NCBI GenBank assembly: GCA_029259915.1
Contig: JAJDED010000031.1
Coordinates: 1 to 64,000, forward strand
Source of the DNA: Planctomycetota bacterium
GTDB taxonomy: Bacteria > Planctomycetota > Planctomycetia > Pirellulales > Lacipirellulaceae
Direction: 5' to 3'
DNA length: 64,000 nt
Below the pieces are notes generated by a model. That model did no database searches, had not been told where the DNA came from, and saw only the letters and a list, made by a program, of their open reading frames with translations. The position numbers were made by a program, and so were the translations under genes. This document shows positions 45,560-56,253 of the stretch, in pieces (positions within the stretch are counted from its first letter, which is position 1; each line of letters starts with the position of its first letter).

Positions 45560-46624
45560 ATGCGCAGTTTGCTGTTTGTTGTTAGTTCGTTCGCGGTCAC
45601 CATTCTCGCTTGGGGAATGTATGGTCCCGTGCTGCATTGGGGACAGCACGGCATGTCGACCACCGGGGACCTGGCCCGCTGGCGGCCGTTCGTTTGTGTG
45701 GGGTTGGCCTATTTTGCAATCGGAGTGATTGTTCCCGCGGTGCTTTTGAAACTCCGCGGCGAACAGGGCGAATGGACTGTGCGCGGAATCGTCTTTAGCT
45801 TAGCTGGCGGCGCGTTGGGAGCGTTGGGGGCGCTGGGGATTATCCTCGCCTTCCAATTCGGCGGCAGGCCGGTGTATGTCATGCCATTGGTGTTCGGCGG
45901 TGCGCCGGTCGTCAATTCGTTTCTTACGATCACGCTGACCCGACGCATGAAGGAAATTGGGCCGGTGTTTATTGCCGGTTTGATGATTGTGTTGATCGGG
46001 GCAGTCACTGTGCTGTTGAATCAACCGCATGCCCCAAAACCAGACGCAGACAAGGCGGAAGCGCAAACCGAGCAAGTCGAAGAGGAAAAGCCAGTCGAGT
46101 CGACGCCGGTGCTCGATTTTTTCATGCGGATTGCATCCATACTCATGGCGGTCGTCTGTTGGGGCGCTTATGGCCCGGTGTTGCACAAAGGGCAGGCGGC
46201 GATGAACCAGAGTCGTTTGCGGCCGCTGTTGTGCGTCGGGTTGGCATATTTTGTGATTGCAGTCGTCGCGCCCAATCTGTGGCTGGCGGGAAATCCCGAA
46301 GCGAGCGCCTACAATTTTGGTGGATCGCTGTGGAGTTTGGCAGCCGGTGCCGCGGGCGCGATCGGTGCGTTGGGAATCATTATGGCGTTCAACTTTGGGG
46401 GCAAACCGGTTTACGTCATGCCGCTAGTGTTCGGCGGTGCACCGGTGGTCAACACGCTGTTTACGGCACTCCTCGGTGGTTTATGGAACGAAGTGAGTGC
46501 GCTATTTTTAGCCGGACTCATCTTGGTAATCGCCGGGGCGGCAATGGTGTTGGTCTTCGCGCCGCGCGACACTCAACCACCGCCTGTTGAAACGCCCCGT
46601 GAAACTCCGTCCGACGAATCGTAA
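45560..46624 (+). CDS. Polytopic membrane protein with internal tandem duplication
   Basis: Half 1 LAWGMYGPVLHWGQ...RPFVCVGLAYFAIGVIVP...ALGIILAFQFGGRPVYVMPLVFGGAPVVNS. Half 2 CWGAYGPVLHKGQ...RPLLCVGLAYFVIAVVAP...ALGIIMAFNFGGKPVYVMPLVFGGAPVVNT. Confidence 0.85.
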   Translation: MRSLLFVVSSFAVTILAWGMYGPVLHWGQHGMSTTGDLARWRPFVCVGLAYFAIGVIVPAVLLKLRGEQGEWTVRGIVFSLAGGALGALGALGIILAFQFGGRPVYVMPLVFGGAPVVNSFLTITLTRRMKEIGPVFIAGLMIVLIGAVTVLLNQPHAPKPDADKAEAQTEQVEEEKPVESTPVLDFFMRIASILMAVVCWGAYGPVLHKGQAAMNQSRLRPLLCVGLAYFVIAVVAPNLWLAGNPEASAYNFGGSLWSLAAGAAGAIGALGIIMAFNFGGKPVYVMPLVFGGAPVVNTLFTALLGGLWNEVSALFLAGLILVIAGAAMVLVFAPRDTQPPPVETPRETPSDES

Positions 46625-46667
46625 CGGTTAGCCGTCAGCTATCAGCGGTCAGCAATCAGAAATCAAT
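46624..46667. repeat. Heptad-word run (NNTCAGN), no clear inverted arm
   Basis: aacggttagccgtcagctatcagcggtcagcaatcagaaatc directly after the TAA stop. Confidence 0.75.
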
Positions 46668-46669
46668 CC

Positions 46670-47023
46670 ATGTCTCACGACGATGCGATGCACCAAATCG
46701 ACGCCCTGTTTAGCCACGTCTGGATGGTGCGCACATTCATCAAGCACAGCGAAGAAGCCCAGGACGATCCGCAACTGCTCGAAGTGCAACGATCGCTGTA
46801 CGATGCCATGCTCGCCCTCGGCCCCGCCTGGAAAGCGCAGGATTCAGAGACATACATTAAACAAGCGCGAAAGAAATTATCGAAACTGCGCGCAGCAACC
46901 GAACTCTTCGCCGAAGTACAACCTGAAGTGTCGACTCACACCAATTTCCAGATGGCAGTTGGTTCGCTTAAGCACGCAGTGGGAGAAATTGAAACTGTTC
47001 TTAAAGATTGTTTGCCGAACTAA
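46670..47023 (+). CDS. Small helical hypothetical protein
   Basis: 117-aa ORF, coding-like composition, downstream of the duplicated membrane protein gene. Confidence 0.7.
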   Translation: MSHDDAMHQIDALFSHVWMVRTFIKHSEEAQDDPQLLEVQRSLYDAMLALGPAWKAQDSETYIKQARKKLSKLRAATELFAEVQPEVSTHTNFQMAVGSLKHAVGEIETVLKDCLPN

Positions 47024-47029
47024 CAAGGT

Positions 47030-47100
47030 CTTCGGCACTCAGCGTTCAGCATTCAGAAATCCACACTCCGTTCCTCGGTGACTCCGTGGTAAATCCTGCC
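47030..47100. repeat. Composite word repeat (heptad NNTTCAG + CCGTGAC words)
   Basis: cactcag cgttcag cattcag aaatc followed by actccgttcctcggtgactccgtggtaaa. Confidence 0.75.
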
Positions 47101-47102
47101 GT

Positions 47103-47789
47103 CTAAGTTCCCCGCACGGTGCCGAACCATTCGATTTGTTTCCGTGGACAAAAAATCCAGCCTCGCTGTTGGCAGGCGGGCTCGATCCATTCGGAACGCT
47201 CCACGAGTTCCTGCTGCGTGACTCCTTGGGGCATCAGCATGACGCGATCTTTGCGCACGGCGGGAAACGCTTCCAAGAAATTTTCGACCTCGGCGATTTC
47301 CGATTTTCTGTCGATGACGAATTTCAGTTGGTAATCGTAGTTCGACATCAACGATTGCAGCACTTCCGGCTGAAACCGTTGTCGCTGGTGACGTCGGCTC
47401 CAGTGGGGATGTTGCTGCGGGTCGGGAGCGCTGCTGGAAAGTTTTGGGCTGATCGACATCAGATCGCATGCCACGGGCAGCGTAAGCGTGCCTGCGGTTT
47501 CCACGGTGATGTGCCAATTCCGTTCGCGCAGTTGTTCCGCTAACGGCAACAGTTCGGCAAACAGCATCGGCTCGCCGCCGGTGAGCACCACGTGTCGGCA
47601 ATCCCACTCTTCGATTTCTGCAATGATTTCGTCGACCGAATAATCGTTGCCCTCCGGCACCCACGAGCTGAAAGGCGTATCGCAAAACCAGCAACGCAGA
47701 TTGCAACCGCTCGCGCGCACAAACACGCTCGGCGTGCCGGTGAGCAAGCCTTCGCCCTGAACCGATTTGTAAATTTCTGAAATTTTCAT
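47103..47789 (-). CDS. queE: 7-carboxy-7-deazaguanine synthase (radical SAM)
   Basis: [59 protein letters not shown]...[12 protein letters not shown]. Confidence 0.95.
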   Translation of the reverse strand: MKISEIYKSVQGEGLLTGTPSVFVRASGCNLRCWFCDTPFSSWVPEGNDYSVDEIIAEIEEWDCRHVVLTGGEPMLFAELLPLAEQLRERNWHITVETAGTLTLPVACDLMSISPKLSSSAPDPQQHPHWSRRHQRQRFQPEVLQSLMSNYDYQLKFVIDRKSEIAEVENFLEAFPAVRKDRVMLMPQGVTQQELVERSEWIEPACQQRGWIFCPRKQIEWFGTVRGT

Positions 47790-48496
47790 CGTTGGTATTT
47801 GATCGGATCGACCAAACCGGCCTCGGCAAAACCTTTCAGCCGAAGTTGGCAAGCATCGCATCGCCCACAAGAAATTCCCTGCGAATCGGGTGCATAGCAA
47901 GTGTGCGTCAATCCGTAGTCGACGCCCAATTCTGTTCCTTGCTGAATAATTTGTGCTTTGGTCAATGTAATCAAAGGCGTGTGGATTCGGAAAGTCGACG
48001 TGCCTTCGACGCCCGCCTTGGTCGCCAGATTGGCAAGCTGCTCGAAGGCGGAAATAAACTCGGGGCGACAGTCGGGATAGCCGCTGTAGTCGACGGCATT
48101 GACGCCGAGAAAAATATCCGCCGCCCCCAGCACTTCCGCGTAACCGAGCGCCAACGAAAGCATTACGGTATTGCGTGCCGGGACATAGGTAATTGGAATT
48201 CCCTCGGCCATTTGGTCTTCGCTGCGTCCCTGCGGCACGGCAATATCGGCCGTCAATGCGCTTCCACCGAGTGTCGCCAGGTCGAGGGTGAGCATTTTAT
48301 GTTCTTTCACATCTAATGAACGGGCAACTTGCTCAGCGGCTTGCAACTCGAACCGATGCCGCTGGCCATAGTCGATGCTTAACGCATATACATAAAAATC
48401 CTCGCGGCGAGCGATTGCCGCGGTCGTAGCGGAATCGAGCCCTCCGGAGAGCAAAACAACCGCCTGTTTTTCAGAAGTTGAATTTTCGTCGTTCAT
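47786..48496 (-). CDS. queC: 7-cyano-7-deazaguanine synthase
   Basis: [40 protein letters not shown]...[45 protein letters not shown]...[14 protein letters not shown]. Confidence 0.97.
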   Translation of the reverse strand: MNDENSTSEKQAVVLLSGGLDSATTAAIARREDFYVYALSIDYGQRHRFELQAAEQVARSLDVKEHKMLTLDLATLGGSALTADIAVPQGRSEDQMAEGIPITYVPARNTVMLSLALGYAEVLGAADIFLGVNAVDYSGYPDCRPEFISAFEQLANLATKAGVEGTSTFRIHTPLITLTKAQIIQQGTELGVDYGLTHTCYAPDSQGISCGRCDACQLRLKGFAEAGLVDPIKYQR

Positions 48497-48536
48497 TGAA
48501 AAATGAGAAAATCAAAGTTTGGCATTTTGCTCAGAA

Positions 48537-48640
48537 GTGGTTAGCTATTAGCATTTAGCTGTTAGCCTGAAGAGACTAGATTTAATCGGAAAAAAGCTAA
48601 TCGCTAATCGCTAAGAGCTAACTGCTCCCCTCTGCCTCTT
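48537..48640. repeat. Heptad-word inverted repeat (TTAGCNN)
   Basis: gttagctattagcatttagctgttagcctgaag ... aaaaagctaatcgctaatcgctaagagctaactgctc. Confidence 0.9.
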
Positions 48641-48697
48641 TCCGCATCCCTCATATCATGCCACAATCGTAGGTTCGCCGAAAGGAGATACTTTGCT

Positions 48698-49054
48698 ATG
48701 AGCGAATCTAAAGACCAACTTGAAACCTTTGCCAACCAGTTTACCGATCGCGATTATCAGATCGAGATCGTTTGCCCCGAGTTCACTTCGGTTTGTCCGC
48801 GCACGGGTCAGCCCGACTTTGGTACGTTGACGATTACCTATACGCCAGGCGAACTTTGCGTTGAACTTAAGAGCTTGAAATTTTATTTACAAAGTTTCCG
48901 CAACGAAGGAATTTTTTACGAGCATATTACCAACGTGATTCTCGACGATTTGGTCGGCGCGCTCTCCCCGCGTTGGATGAAGATCGAAGCCGCCTTCAAT
49001 GCACGTGGGGGAATGACAGAAACCGTCTCGGTCCAACACACTGCCTCGACTTGA
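48698..49054 (+). CDS. queF: NADPH-dependent 7-cyano-7-deazaguanine reductase (short form)
   Basis: [58 protein letters not shown]. Confidence 0.96.
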   Translation: MSESKDQLETFANQFTDRDYQIEIVCPEFTSVCPRTGQPDFGTLTITYTPGELCVELKSLKFYLQSFRNEGIFYEHITNVILDDLVGALSPRWMKIEAAFNARGGMTETVSVQHTAST

Positions 49055-49123
49055 AACTGTTGTCGATATTTTTGAGCCACTACTATTGTTGCACCCTTAC
49101 TCCGATTTAGGACCCAGCACACT

Positions 49124-50137
49124 ATGCCATCACAGCCCCAAGTTATTCTTTCCGGGTTTGCCGACGAAGCGGCCATTCACAAGACGGCGATCGAACAGTT
49201 TGCCGCCTTTGCCGCGCTAGGGTTGCAGTACTACAGCCTTCGCTACGTGGATGTAGGCGGTGGCGTAAAAAATGTGATGAAGCTTACCAAGAGCGAAATC
49301 ACGAAGCTCCGTCATATGGAAGACGAGTTTGGAATGAACGTCGCGTCGATCGGTTCGCCGATTGGCAAGGTCAAGCTCCGCAAGGTCGACGACGGTACCG
49401 ACAATCACCATGTGCCGTTCAAAAAATATCTCGACACCGAGGTTCGTCGCGCATGCGAATTGGCCCATGCTTTCGAAACGAAGCTGATTCGCGGCTTTTC
49501 GTTTTATCATCCTCGTGGTACCGACCCTTGGGATCATGTATCACAAGCGGTCGACCAGCTTGGAGAGATTGCCGAAATGTGCCATCGCAGCGACCTCACG
49601 TTTGGCTTGGAAGTGGAGGCCAACCTCGTTGGCCAAACCGGGCAGCTGATTGCCGAATTGCATCGACGGGTGAATCATCCTGCGCTGATGACGATCTTCG
49701 ACGGCGGGAACATTGTCAGCCAGGGATTCAGCACGCATCATTGCTTCGAACAATACCAGGCCATGAAACCGAGCATCGGTTGGATGCACATTAAAGACTA
49801 TCACGATCTGAATTCGAGCGGCCGAAAAAAGCATGTCAAGCAAGACAAGCTAAAACACTTTGTCCCCGCCGACGAAGGCGAGTGCGGGCATCTGCAGATT
49901 TTAGAAGATTTTGCCGAGCAATTGCCCAAGCTGGAACGACGACTGCGGCGCCGCGGAATCCCCGGTGTGTTTCTCGATTTAGAACCGCATCTGAAAGGTG
50001 GCGGTCAGTTTGGGGGATTCAGCGGGCCCGACGGAATGGCCGTCGCTTTGAAAGGCCTATGCCGAGTACTCGACTATGTCGGCATCGACTACCACCTCCG
50101 CGACATGGAAGACATCTGCGCCGACCGAGGATTTTAA
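49124..50137 (+). CDS. Sugar phosphate isomerase/epimerase (xylose isomerase-like TIM barrel)
   Basis: GFADEAAIHKTAIEQFAAFAALGLQYYSLRYVDVGGGVKNVMKL...FGLEVEANLVGQTGQLIAELHRRVNHPALMTIFDGGNIV...IGWMHIKDYHD. Confidence 0.87.
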   Translation: MPSQPQVILSGFADEAAIHKTAIEQFAAFAALGLQYYSLRYVDVGGGVKNVMKLTKSEITKLRHMEDEFGMNVASIGSPIGKVKLRKVDDGTDNHHVPFKKYLDTEVRRACELAHAFETKLIRGFSFYHPRGTDPWDHVSQAVDQLGEIAEMCHRSDLTFGLEVEANLVGQTGQLIAELHRRVNHPALMTIFDGGNIVSQGFSTHHCFEQYQAMKPSIGWMHIKDYHDLNSSGRKKHVKQDKLKHFVPADEGECGHLQILEDFAEQLPKLERRLRRRGIPGVFLDLEPHLKGGGQFGGFSGPDGMAVALKGLCRVLDYVGIDYHLRDMEDICADRGF

Positions 50138-50148
50138 TGGCAGCAGTC

Positions 50149-53100
50149 TTATTTCACTTCGTCGTTACCGGCGATGGGTAGCGCGTCGTCGTCGAGTTCA
50201 ATTTCTGCCGGTGCGGCATGGCGCCAAGAGCCTGCGCGAATTGCCGAAAAAAGATTGCCCAATAGCTTGGCTCCCCAAACAAGCCCGATCCCGGCAAAGC
50301 AAGCGCCAACGATAAAGCTCGTACTCTGGTAACTTTCAGCAGCAAGCAATAATGTGAGTGCAACTCCCGTCGATACGCCACTGATCAGCAAATGGGTAAA
50401 TGCCGATTCCTTATGGAGGCGTGCGCTATGCTTGGCAATGGCTCCCCGCGCGCTGCTGTTTGCAAGATCACGCATGGCCAACAGGTCGGTAGGCAGGGGC
50501 GGCTTGCTGGAACTCTTTTTCAAATCCTCTAATCCGAGCGGCTCCTGATACTCTTCGCCGCTCTCGACCGGTTCGTCTGCTTGTATAGATGAACTCTCTT
50601 CAACCGATGCGGCGGGTTCACTGTCTGACTTAACAGGTTCCTCGATTTGCGTCCGGATTTCCGTCGAAGCCGATGTTTCGCCACCGCGAACTCGCTGCAT
50701 GAGATTACTCATGTACGCTTCGAGCGCGGCATCGTCCGTATCCTCCGGCAGAGGCTCGGGATTTGTTACATGGGCCGTTGGTTCATGCGTATCGGTGGAT
50801 TCGAGGTTTGATGAATCCTCGTCGAGCATGTGGCTATATTGTTCGATAAACGAAGTCGGCTCGAAATCGTTGGAAGCGGTGTTCTCATCATTCGCAACCG
50901 AATCGTCCTCGGCAACAGGTTGACTTCCCTCTTCCGACCATACCGACATCTCGCGCAAGTGTTCGATCGCTTCCTCTGCAGTATGTTCACTTTCCGACGA
51001 ATGCGAATTTTGGTCGTCGGAGGCAGTTTGCGGAGAATTTTTCTGCTCGGTCTTTTGCAATGCCTGCTCTGCTGAGACGAGGCATTCTCGCGCCGCTGCC
51101 AGATCACGTTGGGACTCGTAATACAACGACTCAAACTTTTCTCGTTGTGTCCGGCTCTCCGCGAATTGCTCGCGTGCTGTTTCAAGTTCCTCGGTAAGCT
51201 GATCAGCTAACGTGCTCTCTTCTTCAGGCTGTGCGTTGAGTGCTTCCAGATCGCGTTGCGAGTTGTTGTACAACGCTTCAAACTCGTCGCGTTGTGTCTG
51301 GCTTTCTTCAAATCGCTTACGTGCGGTTTCAAGTTCCTCGGTAAGCTGGCCAGTCAATGCTGTCTTTTCTTCGGACTGCGCGTTGAGTCTTGCGAGCTCG
51401 CTTAGAGACTCTTCGGCCAACGCTTCAAATTCTTTCTGCCGCGTCAGGCACTCCTCGAACTGATTTCGAGCGGCTTCAAGTTCTTCGGTAAGCTGATTCA
51501 CTAATTCGGATTTTTCATCCGCTTGTGCATTGAACAAAACTTTGTCCTGCTCAAAAACGGCTAAAAGTTCCTGAGCTTCCCGCAAGTCGTGTGCGACTTG
51601 TTCCGAATGCTGACGCTGTTGTACGATTTCCTGCTCGGTCGCCTGCAGTTTTTCTGTCAGCAGATCGCGTTCTTCCCGCAACTGTGCTTCATCTTGGAAC
51701 CCCTTGTCCCATTCGTGTGCTCGGGTAGTCAGCTCGTCTTGCAATGCGGCAATCTGATGGTCGGCCTCGGAGCGTTCCTTCTCCAGACGGGCAACCGCTT
51801 GGGCTGCCTGCTTCAGCTCCGACTGCGTACTGTTTAAGTCGACTTCTAACAGTTCGACGCGCTGCTGCTTTTCTGCGATGCACTGATCATTGTGCTGCCG
51901 GCGCTCAAACTCGGCGGCATGCTGCTCACTAAGATCTTGCTTCTCCGCGCGGAGTTGATCCAACTCGGCTTCGCGTCGACGGAGCAATTCGTCCTTGTCA
52001 TCAAACGTGCCTTGCAGTTGGCGACTTTCTTCCTGAGCCAATTCAAGCTGGGCAGTGAGTTCGTCAACCTGTTGTTGTTGTTCGGCTGCCAATTGCTGTG
52101 ATGCGCTCTGTTCTTCTTCTTTGCAAGAAAGACGCTCCGCCATCTGTTCGCATCGGCTATTGAGTTCTTCAATTTCTTCCTGCAAAGTTTGGCGCGTTGC
52201 GAGATACTGGGCGGCCTCTTGTTCCAATTCCTCGCGTATGTGCAAAGTGGAAGACAACTTGCCACGCATCTGCTCGATCTGTTGATCGCGTTCGGCAAGA
52301 TCCTGCTCCAATTGATGACTGCGCTGACCGTGCTCGGCTTGGCTTGCTGCCAATTCGTCCCGTGACGAACACACTTCGGCAAGCTCTTCCTCAAGACGCT
52401 TGTACGCGTCGACTTGCTCGAATGCGCCTTCTTCAAACGTGTGAAGTGCCTGACACACTCTTTCATGCTCTCCACGCAACTCCTCGAGCTGACGCTTATG
52501 GTCGCCAAGTGCACTTTCCAGTTGTCCAACTTTTTCGGACTGTTGCGTTTCAACCGAAGCGAGGCGATCTCTTTCTTCCCGCAGTTGGTTCAAGTCATGC
52601 TCAAGTTGATCGGCAACCTCCGAACGAGCTTCTAAATGACCAATTTTTTCGGCATGCTGCGACTCGACCGAAGCGAGGTGATCCCGCTCTTCCTGAAGTT
52701 GGGTCAGCTCACACTCCAGTCGATTGACGGCTTCCCAACCCGCTTCCTGTTCTGCTTGGAGATTTTGTGCCGCGAACTGCTGCACCTCTGTGAGTTGCTG
52801 CTGAAGTTGCTCGATCCCCTGATCTCGCTCTGCGAGTTGCTCGGAGAATTCGCTCAGCCTGTGCATCGCTTCGGCGTGAGCGCCGCTGGCTAGTTCAAAA
52901 TCTTGTGAGAGCCTGATGATTTCACTATTGAAACGCTCGCTTTGAGCGGCATGTTCTGCAGCAACCGATTCGGTAACACTAATTTTTTCATAAGCAGAAT
53001 TCAGCTCATCAATCAAGCGATCCAGCTCCGCAGCAGACTCTCCGTCTCGTGTCGAAGCAGCCGTTTGCAGTTCGCTCAATTCGCTGGCAATACGATCTCG

Positions 53101-53787
53101 ATGATCGGTGCCACTGCGCAATTCGTCCTGAAGCGTTTCAATGGTTCGCTGAAGATCCGCTTCAATGGTTTGTTCGCTACGCAACGATTCGAGTAGTTTT
53201 CGGCATCGGGTTCGAGCGGAAAAGTTTGCCGACCACAAATGGCTAACCAGTCGGTCCGCTTCCCAATGCGAGCTAATGTCGCACGGTCCGTTCGTGCTTT
53301 TTCCTGCAGGCTGTTGCTGCGCCTCTTTGCTCAGAGAAAACTCTTCGCGATCTCCTTGCTGGCGATCTCCTTGCTGGTTTGTCTTTCGATCTTGATTGGG
53401 TAATGTGGCATCGCCTGTCAGCAGTTCGAGTTCAATCTCTCCAATCGTTAGACGGTCGCCCGGACGAAGCGGTGCCGTCGTAAAATCTTGACCATTGAGA
53501 AGTGCGCCCGCCGCCCAACGGGTAATGTTGGTTCCCTGTTCGTTATGAACGATCAAACAGTGGAGCGGGCGGACTTGTTCGCCCGGCAGGTGAATTTGAC
53601 AGCGGGAACTGGAACCCAGCGTACAACGCCCCGGCAACAACTCCCATTGCTGCTGTTTGTCTTCAGGGCGAACTAGATGCAATCGTAGCGACGTCGACAA
53701 ATCGCCATGCGCTGTCGAGCTAGATTCCGGTGGCGTTGATTCGGTGGAAATCAGAGAGGTCATCGATCGGGTAAATCCATATTCCAT
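50149..53787 (-). CDS. FHA domain + long coiled-coil protein with C-terminal TM helices (start may be internal, e.g. MTSLISTESTPP)
   Basis: FHA-like WELLPGRCTLGSSSRCQIHLPGEQVRPLHCLIVHNEQGTNITRWAAGALLNGQDFTTAPLRPGDRLTIGEIELELL; about 700 aa of Glu/Gln-rich coiled coil; C-terminal VALTLLLAAESYQSTSFIVGACFAGIGLVWG. Confidence 0.9.
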   Translation of the reverse strand: MEYGFTRSMTSLISTESTPPESSSTAHGDLSTSLRLHLVRPEDKQQQWELLPGRCTLGSSSRCQIHLPGEQVRPLHCLIVHNEQGTNITRWAAGALLNGQDFTTAPLRPGDRLTIGEIELELLTGDATLPNQDRKTNQQGDRQQGDREEFSLSKEAQQQPAGKSTNGPCDISSHWEADRLVSHLWSANFSARTRCRKLLESLRSEQTIEADLQRTIETLQDELRSGTDHRDRIASELSELQTAASTRDGESAAELDRLIDELNSAYEKISVTESVAAEHAAQSERFNSEIIRLSQDFELASGAHAEAMHRLSEFSEQLAERDQGIEQLQQQLTEVQQFAAQNLQAEQEAGWEAVNRLECELTQLQEERDHLASVESQHAEKIGHLEARSEVADQLEHDLNQLREERDRLASVETQQSEKVGQLESALGDHKRQLEELRGEHERVCQALHTFEEGAFEQVDAYKRLEEELAEVCSSRDELAASQAEHGQRSHQLEQDLAERDQQIEQMRGKLSSTLHIREELEQEAAQYLATRQTLQEEIEELNSRCEQMAERLSCKEEEQSASQQLAAEQQQQVDELTAQLELAQEESRQLQGTFDDKDELLRRREAELDQLRAEKQDLSEQHAAEFERRQHNDQCIAEKQQRVELLEVDLNSTQSELKQAAQAVARLEKERSEADHQIAALQDELTTRAHEWDKGFQDEAQLREERDLLTEKLQATEQEIVQQRQHSEQVAHDLREAQELLAVFEQDKVLFNAQADEKSELVNQLTEELEAARNQFEECLTRQKEFEALAEESLSELARLNAQSEEKTALTGQLTEELETARKRFEESQTQRDEFEALYNNSQRDLEALNAQPEEESTLADQLTEELETAREQFAESRTQREKFESLYYESQRDLAAARECLVSAEQALQKTEQKNSPQTASDDQNSHSSESEHTAEEAIEHLREMSVWSEEGSQPVAEDDSVANDENTASNDFEPTSFIEQYSHMLDEDSSNLESTDTHEPTAHVTNPEPLPEDTDDAALEAYMSNLMQRVRGGETSASTEIRTQIEEPVKSDSEPAASVEESSSIQADEPVESGEEYQEPLGLEDLKKSSSKPPLPTDLLAMRDLANSSARGAIAKHSARLHKESAFTHLLISGVSTGVALTLLLAAESYQSTSFIVGACFAGIGLVWGAKLLGNLFSAIRAGSWRHAAPAEIELDDDALPIAGNDEVK

Positions 53788-54449
53788 CGTTGGGATTGTT
53801 CAGCGGAATCATGCAGATTCCGCGCGTAGCGCTGCATTGCGCCTTATCTAAACCTAGGTCACTCCTAAGCAAGTGCTGCAATCTATAGGTTCTAGGTGCC
53901 ATATCGCTAAAACAGCCTTGGAATAGGGGAACAACCCAGTCTGCACGATAAGCAATTCGGAAAATTCGGCTTGTGACGGTCGTAGGCCAAAGAACTAGAC
54001 GCTGATGGCCTAAAGCGCCGATATCGACAGCGTGGTAACCCCTAACGACCCATGAGATTAAGCCAAATTCCCGTCGGATGGCCTGTTGTCCACTTCCTAG
54101 GGCTAGTGAAAAAAGTCACAGATTCACCGATTCCAACGGCTTTAAGCTACGGAACTTATTGAACTAAAACGAGTTATAAGAATTCTCGACCCGCAAACCA
54201 GAAAAAAATCTGCCTTATTCTATTGCCCGACCTTTTTTAGGAGTGTTGCGTACTATAGTTACGGTGCATCCCACTTCGGAGGGGCGCAACGGAAGCAGGC
54301 ACCGAACACAACTCGCAACGGAAACGCGGTGTGTTCGTAATTGAAAACAAACAGAGAATATGAGGCCTTCGCGACGACCAATCAGAATCGCATCAATTGG
54401 TATTCTAAGGAAACCGGGCGTCGCGGCCCATTAGGTAAGGTTTATTCAC

Positions 54450-54869
54450 ATGGCTCGTAAAGATTCAATCTTGAAGCTACACGCACTACTGGTCAACCGG
54501 CGCGACGCGTTGCGCAAAGCTTTGGCTGGCGACTTAAGCATGCTTAAATCGCTTCCCGAACAAACGGGAGGCGATGTAGTCGATGCGGCACTCGACGCGG
54601 CGCAAGACGAAATCAGTTCGAAACTGGCGGAAGTCGAAAGCCGCGAGTTGGTGCAAATCGACAACGCCATAGAGCGTCTTCGGGAAGGGACTTACGGCCA
54701 GTGTGATATCTGTAATGGTAAAATCCCTCTGGCTCGCCTTAATGCACTTCCCTATGCCTTGACCTGTATCGATTGCCAACGAGCAGCCGAGTCGGGCATA
54801 GGAAACGGCGCCGTTGGAGGCGACTGGGGCCAAGCGCTTGCCGACAGCGAGGTTTCCTCCGAGATTTAG
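54450..54869 (+). CDS. DksA/TraR C4-type zinc finger protein
   Basis: IDNAIERLREGTYGQCDICNGKIPLARLNALPYALTCIDCQRAAE. Confidence 0.94.
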   Translation: MARKDSILKLHALLVNRRDALRKALAGDLSMLKSLPEQTGGDVVDAALDAAQDEISSKLAEVESRELVQIDNAIERLREGTYGQCDICNGKIPLARLNALPYALTCIDCQRAAESGIGNGAVGGDWGQALADSEVSSEI

Positions 54870-55085
54870 AAACCTCTTGATAAGGACATCCCTGAATCTA
54901 GTGCTTTGAAAATAATGATATAACAAAGCATTCGTTTTTTTTTGCGAAGGATTGCAGACGAGGTTACAATCGAGGTTTGGCCCGTACGATCGTGAATCCA
55001 AGCTCTCAAAACTGGCGCAATGTGTGGCTGCATGCGCGATTGTCACGGAATTGAACTCTTTCCAATTTAAGCTACGGATCCAAGT

Positions 55086-56231
55086 ATGGTCGGCAAAAGA
55101 CAAACGCAATTCCGCAGGTGCCTGATGTGGTTGGTAGCCCTAACGCTTGGAACCGCGAGTTTCAATTCGTCTTTGGCTCAACAGTTTGAATTTGCGTCGG
55201 AGTCTCAAATCGATCGCGAGCAATTGTATGCCGATTTGGCACAAGATGTCGACGCTTTGCAGCGCGAGTTGGGCATTTACAAACGGGTCGCAAAATTGGT
55301 TTCGCCAGCCGTGGTTCATGTCGAATCAACTCCCCTCCCTAAATTCCGCTTCCACCAAGACGTGGAAGAGGCTGGCTCTGGGGTAATCGTTCAATATCGG
55401 GGTAACAATTATGTGCTGACCAATCGGCACGTGATCAAACACTCGCAAGAAGATCTCATCCGTCTCGAATTGGCCGATGGTCGAGAACTTCATCCCACAC
55501 AAATCTGGAGTGATGCCGACACCGACGTCGCCGTGCTTGCGGTTGCTGCCGACCATTTAATTCCCGCGCGCCTCGGAAATAGCGACTCGGCGGAGATCGG
55601 CGAAATTGTTTTGGCCTTTGGCAGCCCTTTCAATTTACAGCAAAGCGTGACCCGCGGAATCATCAGCGCCAAAAGCCGATCGAATCTCGATTTGGGCGAA
55701 GGCGAAGTCGTATACCAAAAGTTTCTGCAGACCGACGCCGCCATCAACCCTGGCAACAGCGGCGGACCGTTAGTGAATCTGCGCGGCGAGGTGATTGGCA
55801 TCAACACGGCCATCGCCAGCAACTCGGGCGGTAACGAAGGCATCGGGTTTTCGATTCCTGTCAACGTTGTGGTGCGAATCATGCGTCAGTTGATCGAAAA
55901 CGGCCAAGTCGAACGCGGCTTTCTCGGTGTGAAACTCGACGCCAGTTTCGATGCCACATCGGCCCGCTATTTAGGCTTGCCGCGATTGATGGGCACACGC
56001 ATTTCGGAAATCAACGAAACATCGCCCGCCGCCGACGCCAAGATGCGTATCGACGACGTGATACTCCGCTTCGACGGCATGCAAGTCGAAGACATGGAGC
56101 ACCTGATCAATCTCGTGAAGCGCACCGAAATCGGCCGCAAGGTCGAACTCGTAATCTTCCGCGATCGCCGCGTAGAAAAAAGCCACGTGAGCATCGGACG
56201 GCTGGAAGATTATATCTCGCCTCAGCCGTAA
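55086..56231 (+). CDS. HtrA/DegP-like trypsin-like serine protease with PDZ domain
   Basis: GSGVIVQYRGNNYVLTNRHVIKHS...DADTDVAVLAV...TDAAINPGNSGGPLVNLRGEVIGINTAI...ERGFLGVKLD. Confidence 0.95.
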   Translation: MVGKRQTQFRRCLMWLVALTLGTASFNSSLAQQFEFASESQIDREQLYADLAQDVDALQRELGIYKRVAKLVSPAVVHVESTPLPKFRFHQDVEEAGSGVIVQYRGNNYVLTNRHVIKHSQEDLIRLELADGRELHPTQIWSDADTDVAVLAVAADHLIPARLGNSDSAEIGEIVLAFGSPFNLQQSVTRGIISAKSRSNLDLGEGEVVYQKFLQTDAAINPGNSGGPLVNLRGEVIGINTAIASNSGGNEGIGFSIPVNVVVRIMRQLIENGQVERGFLGVKLDASFDATSARYLGLPRLMGTRISEINETSPAADAKMRIDDVILRFDGMQVEDMEHLINLVKRTEIGRKVELVIFRDRRVEKSHVSIGRLEDYISPQP

Positions 56232-56253
56232 GCTCTCTGCAACCCACGGCTAT

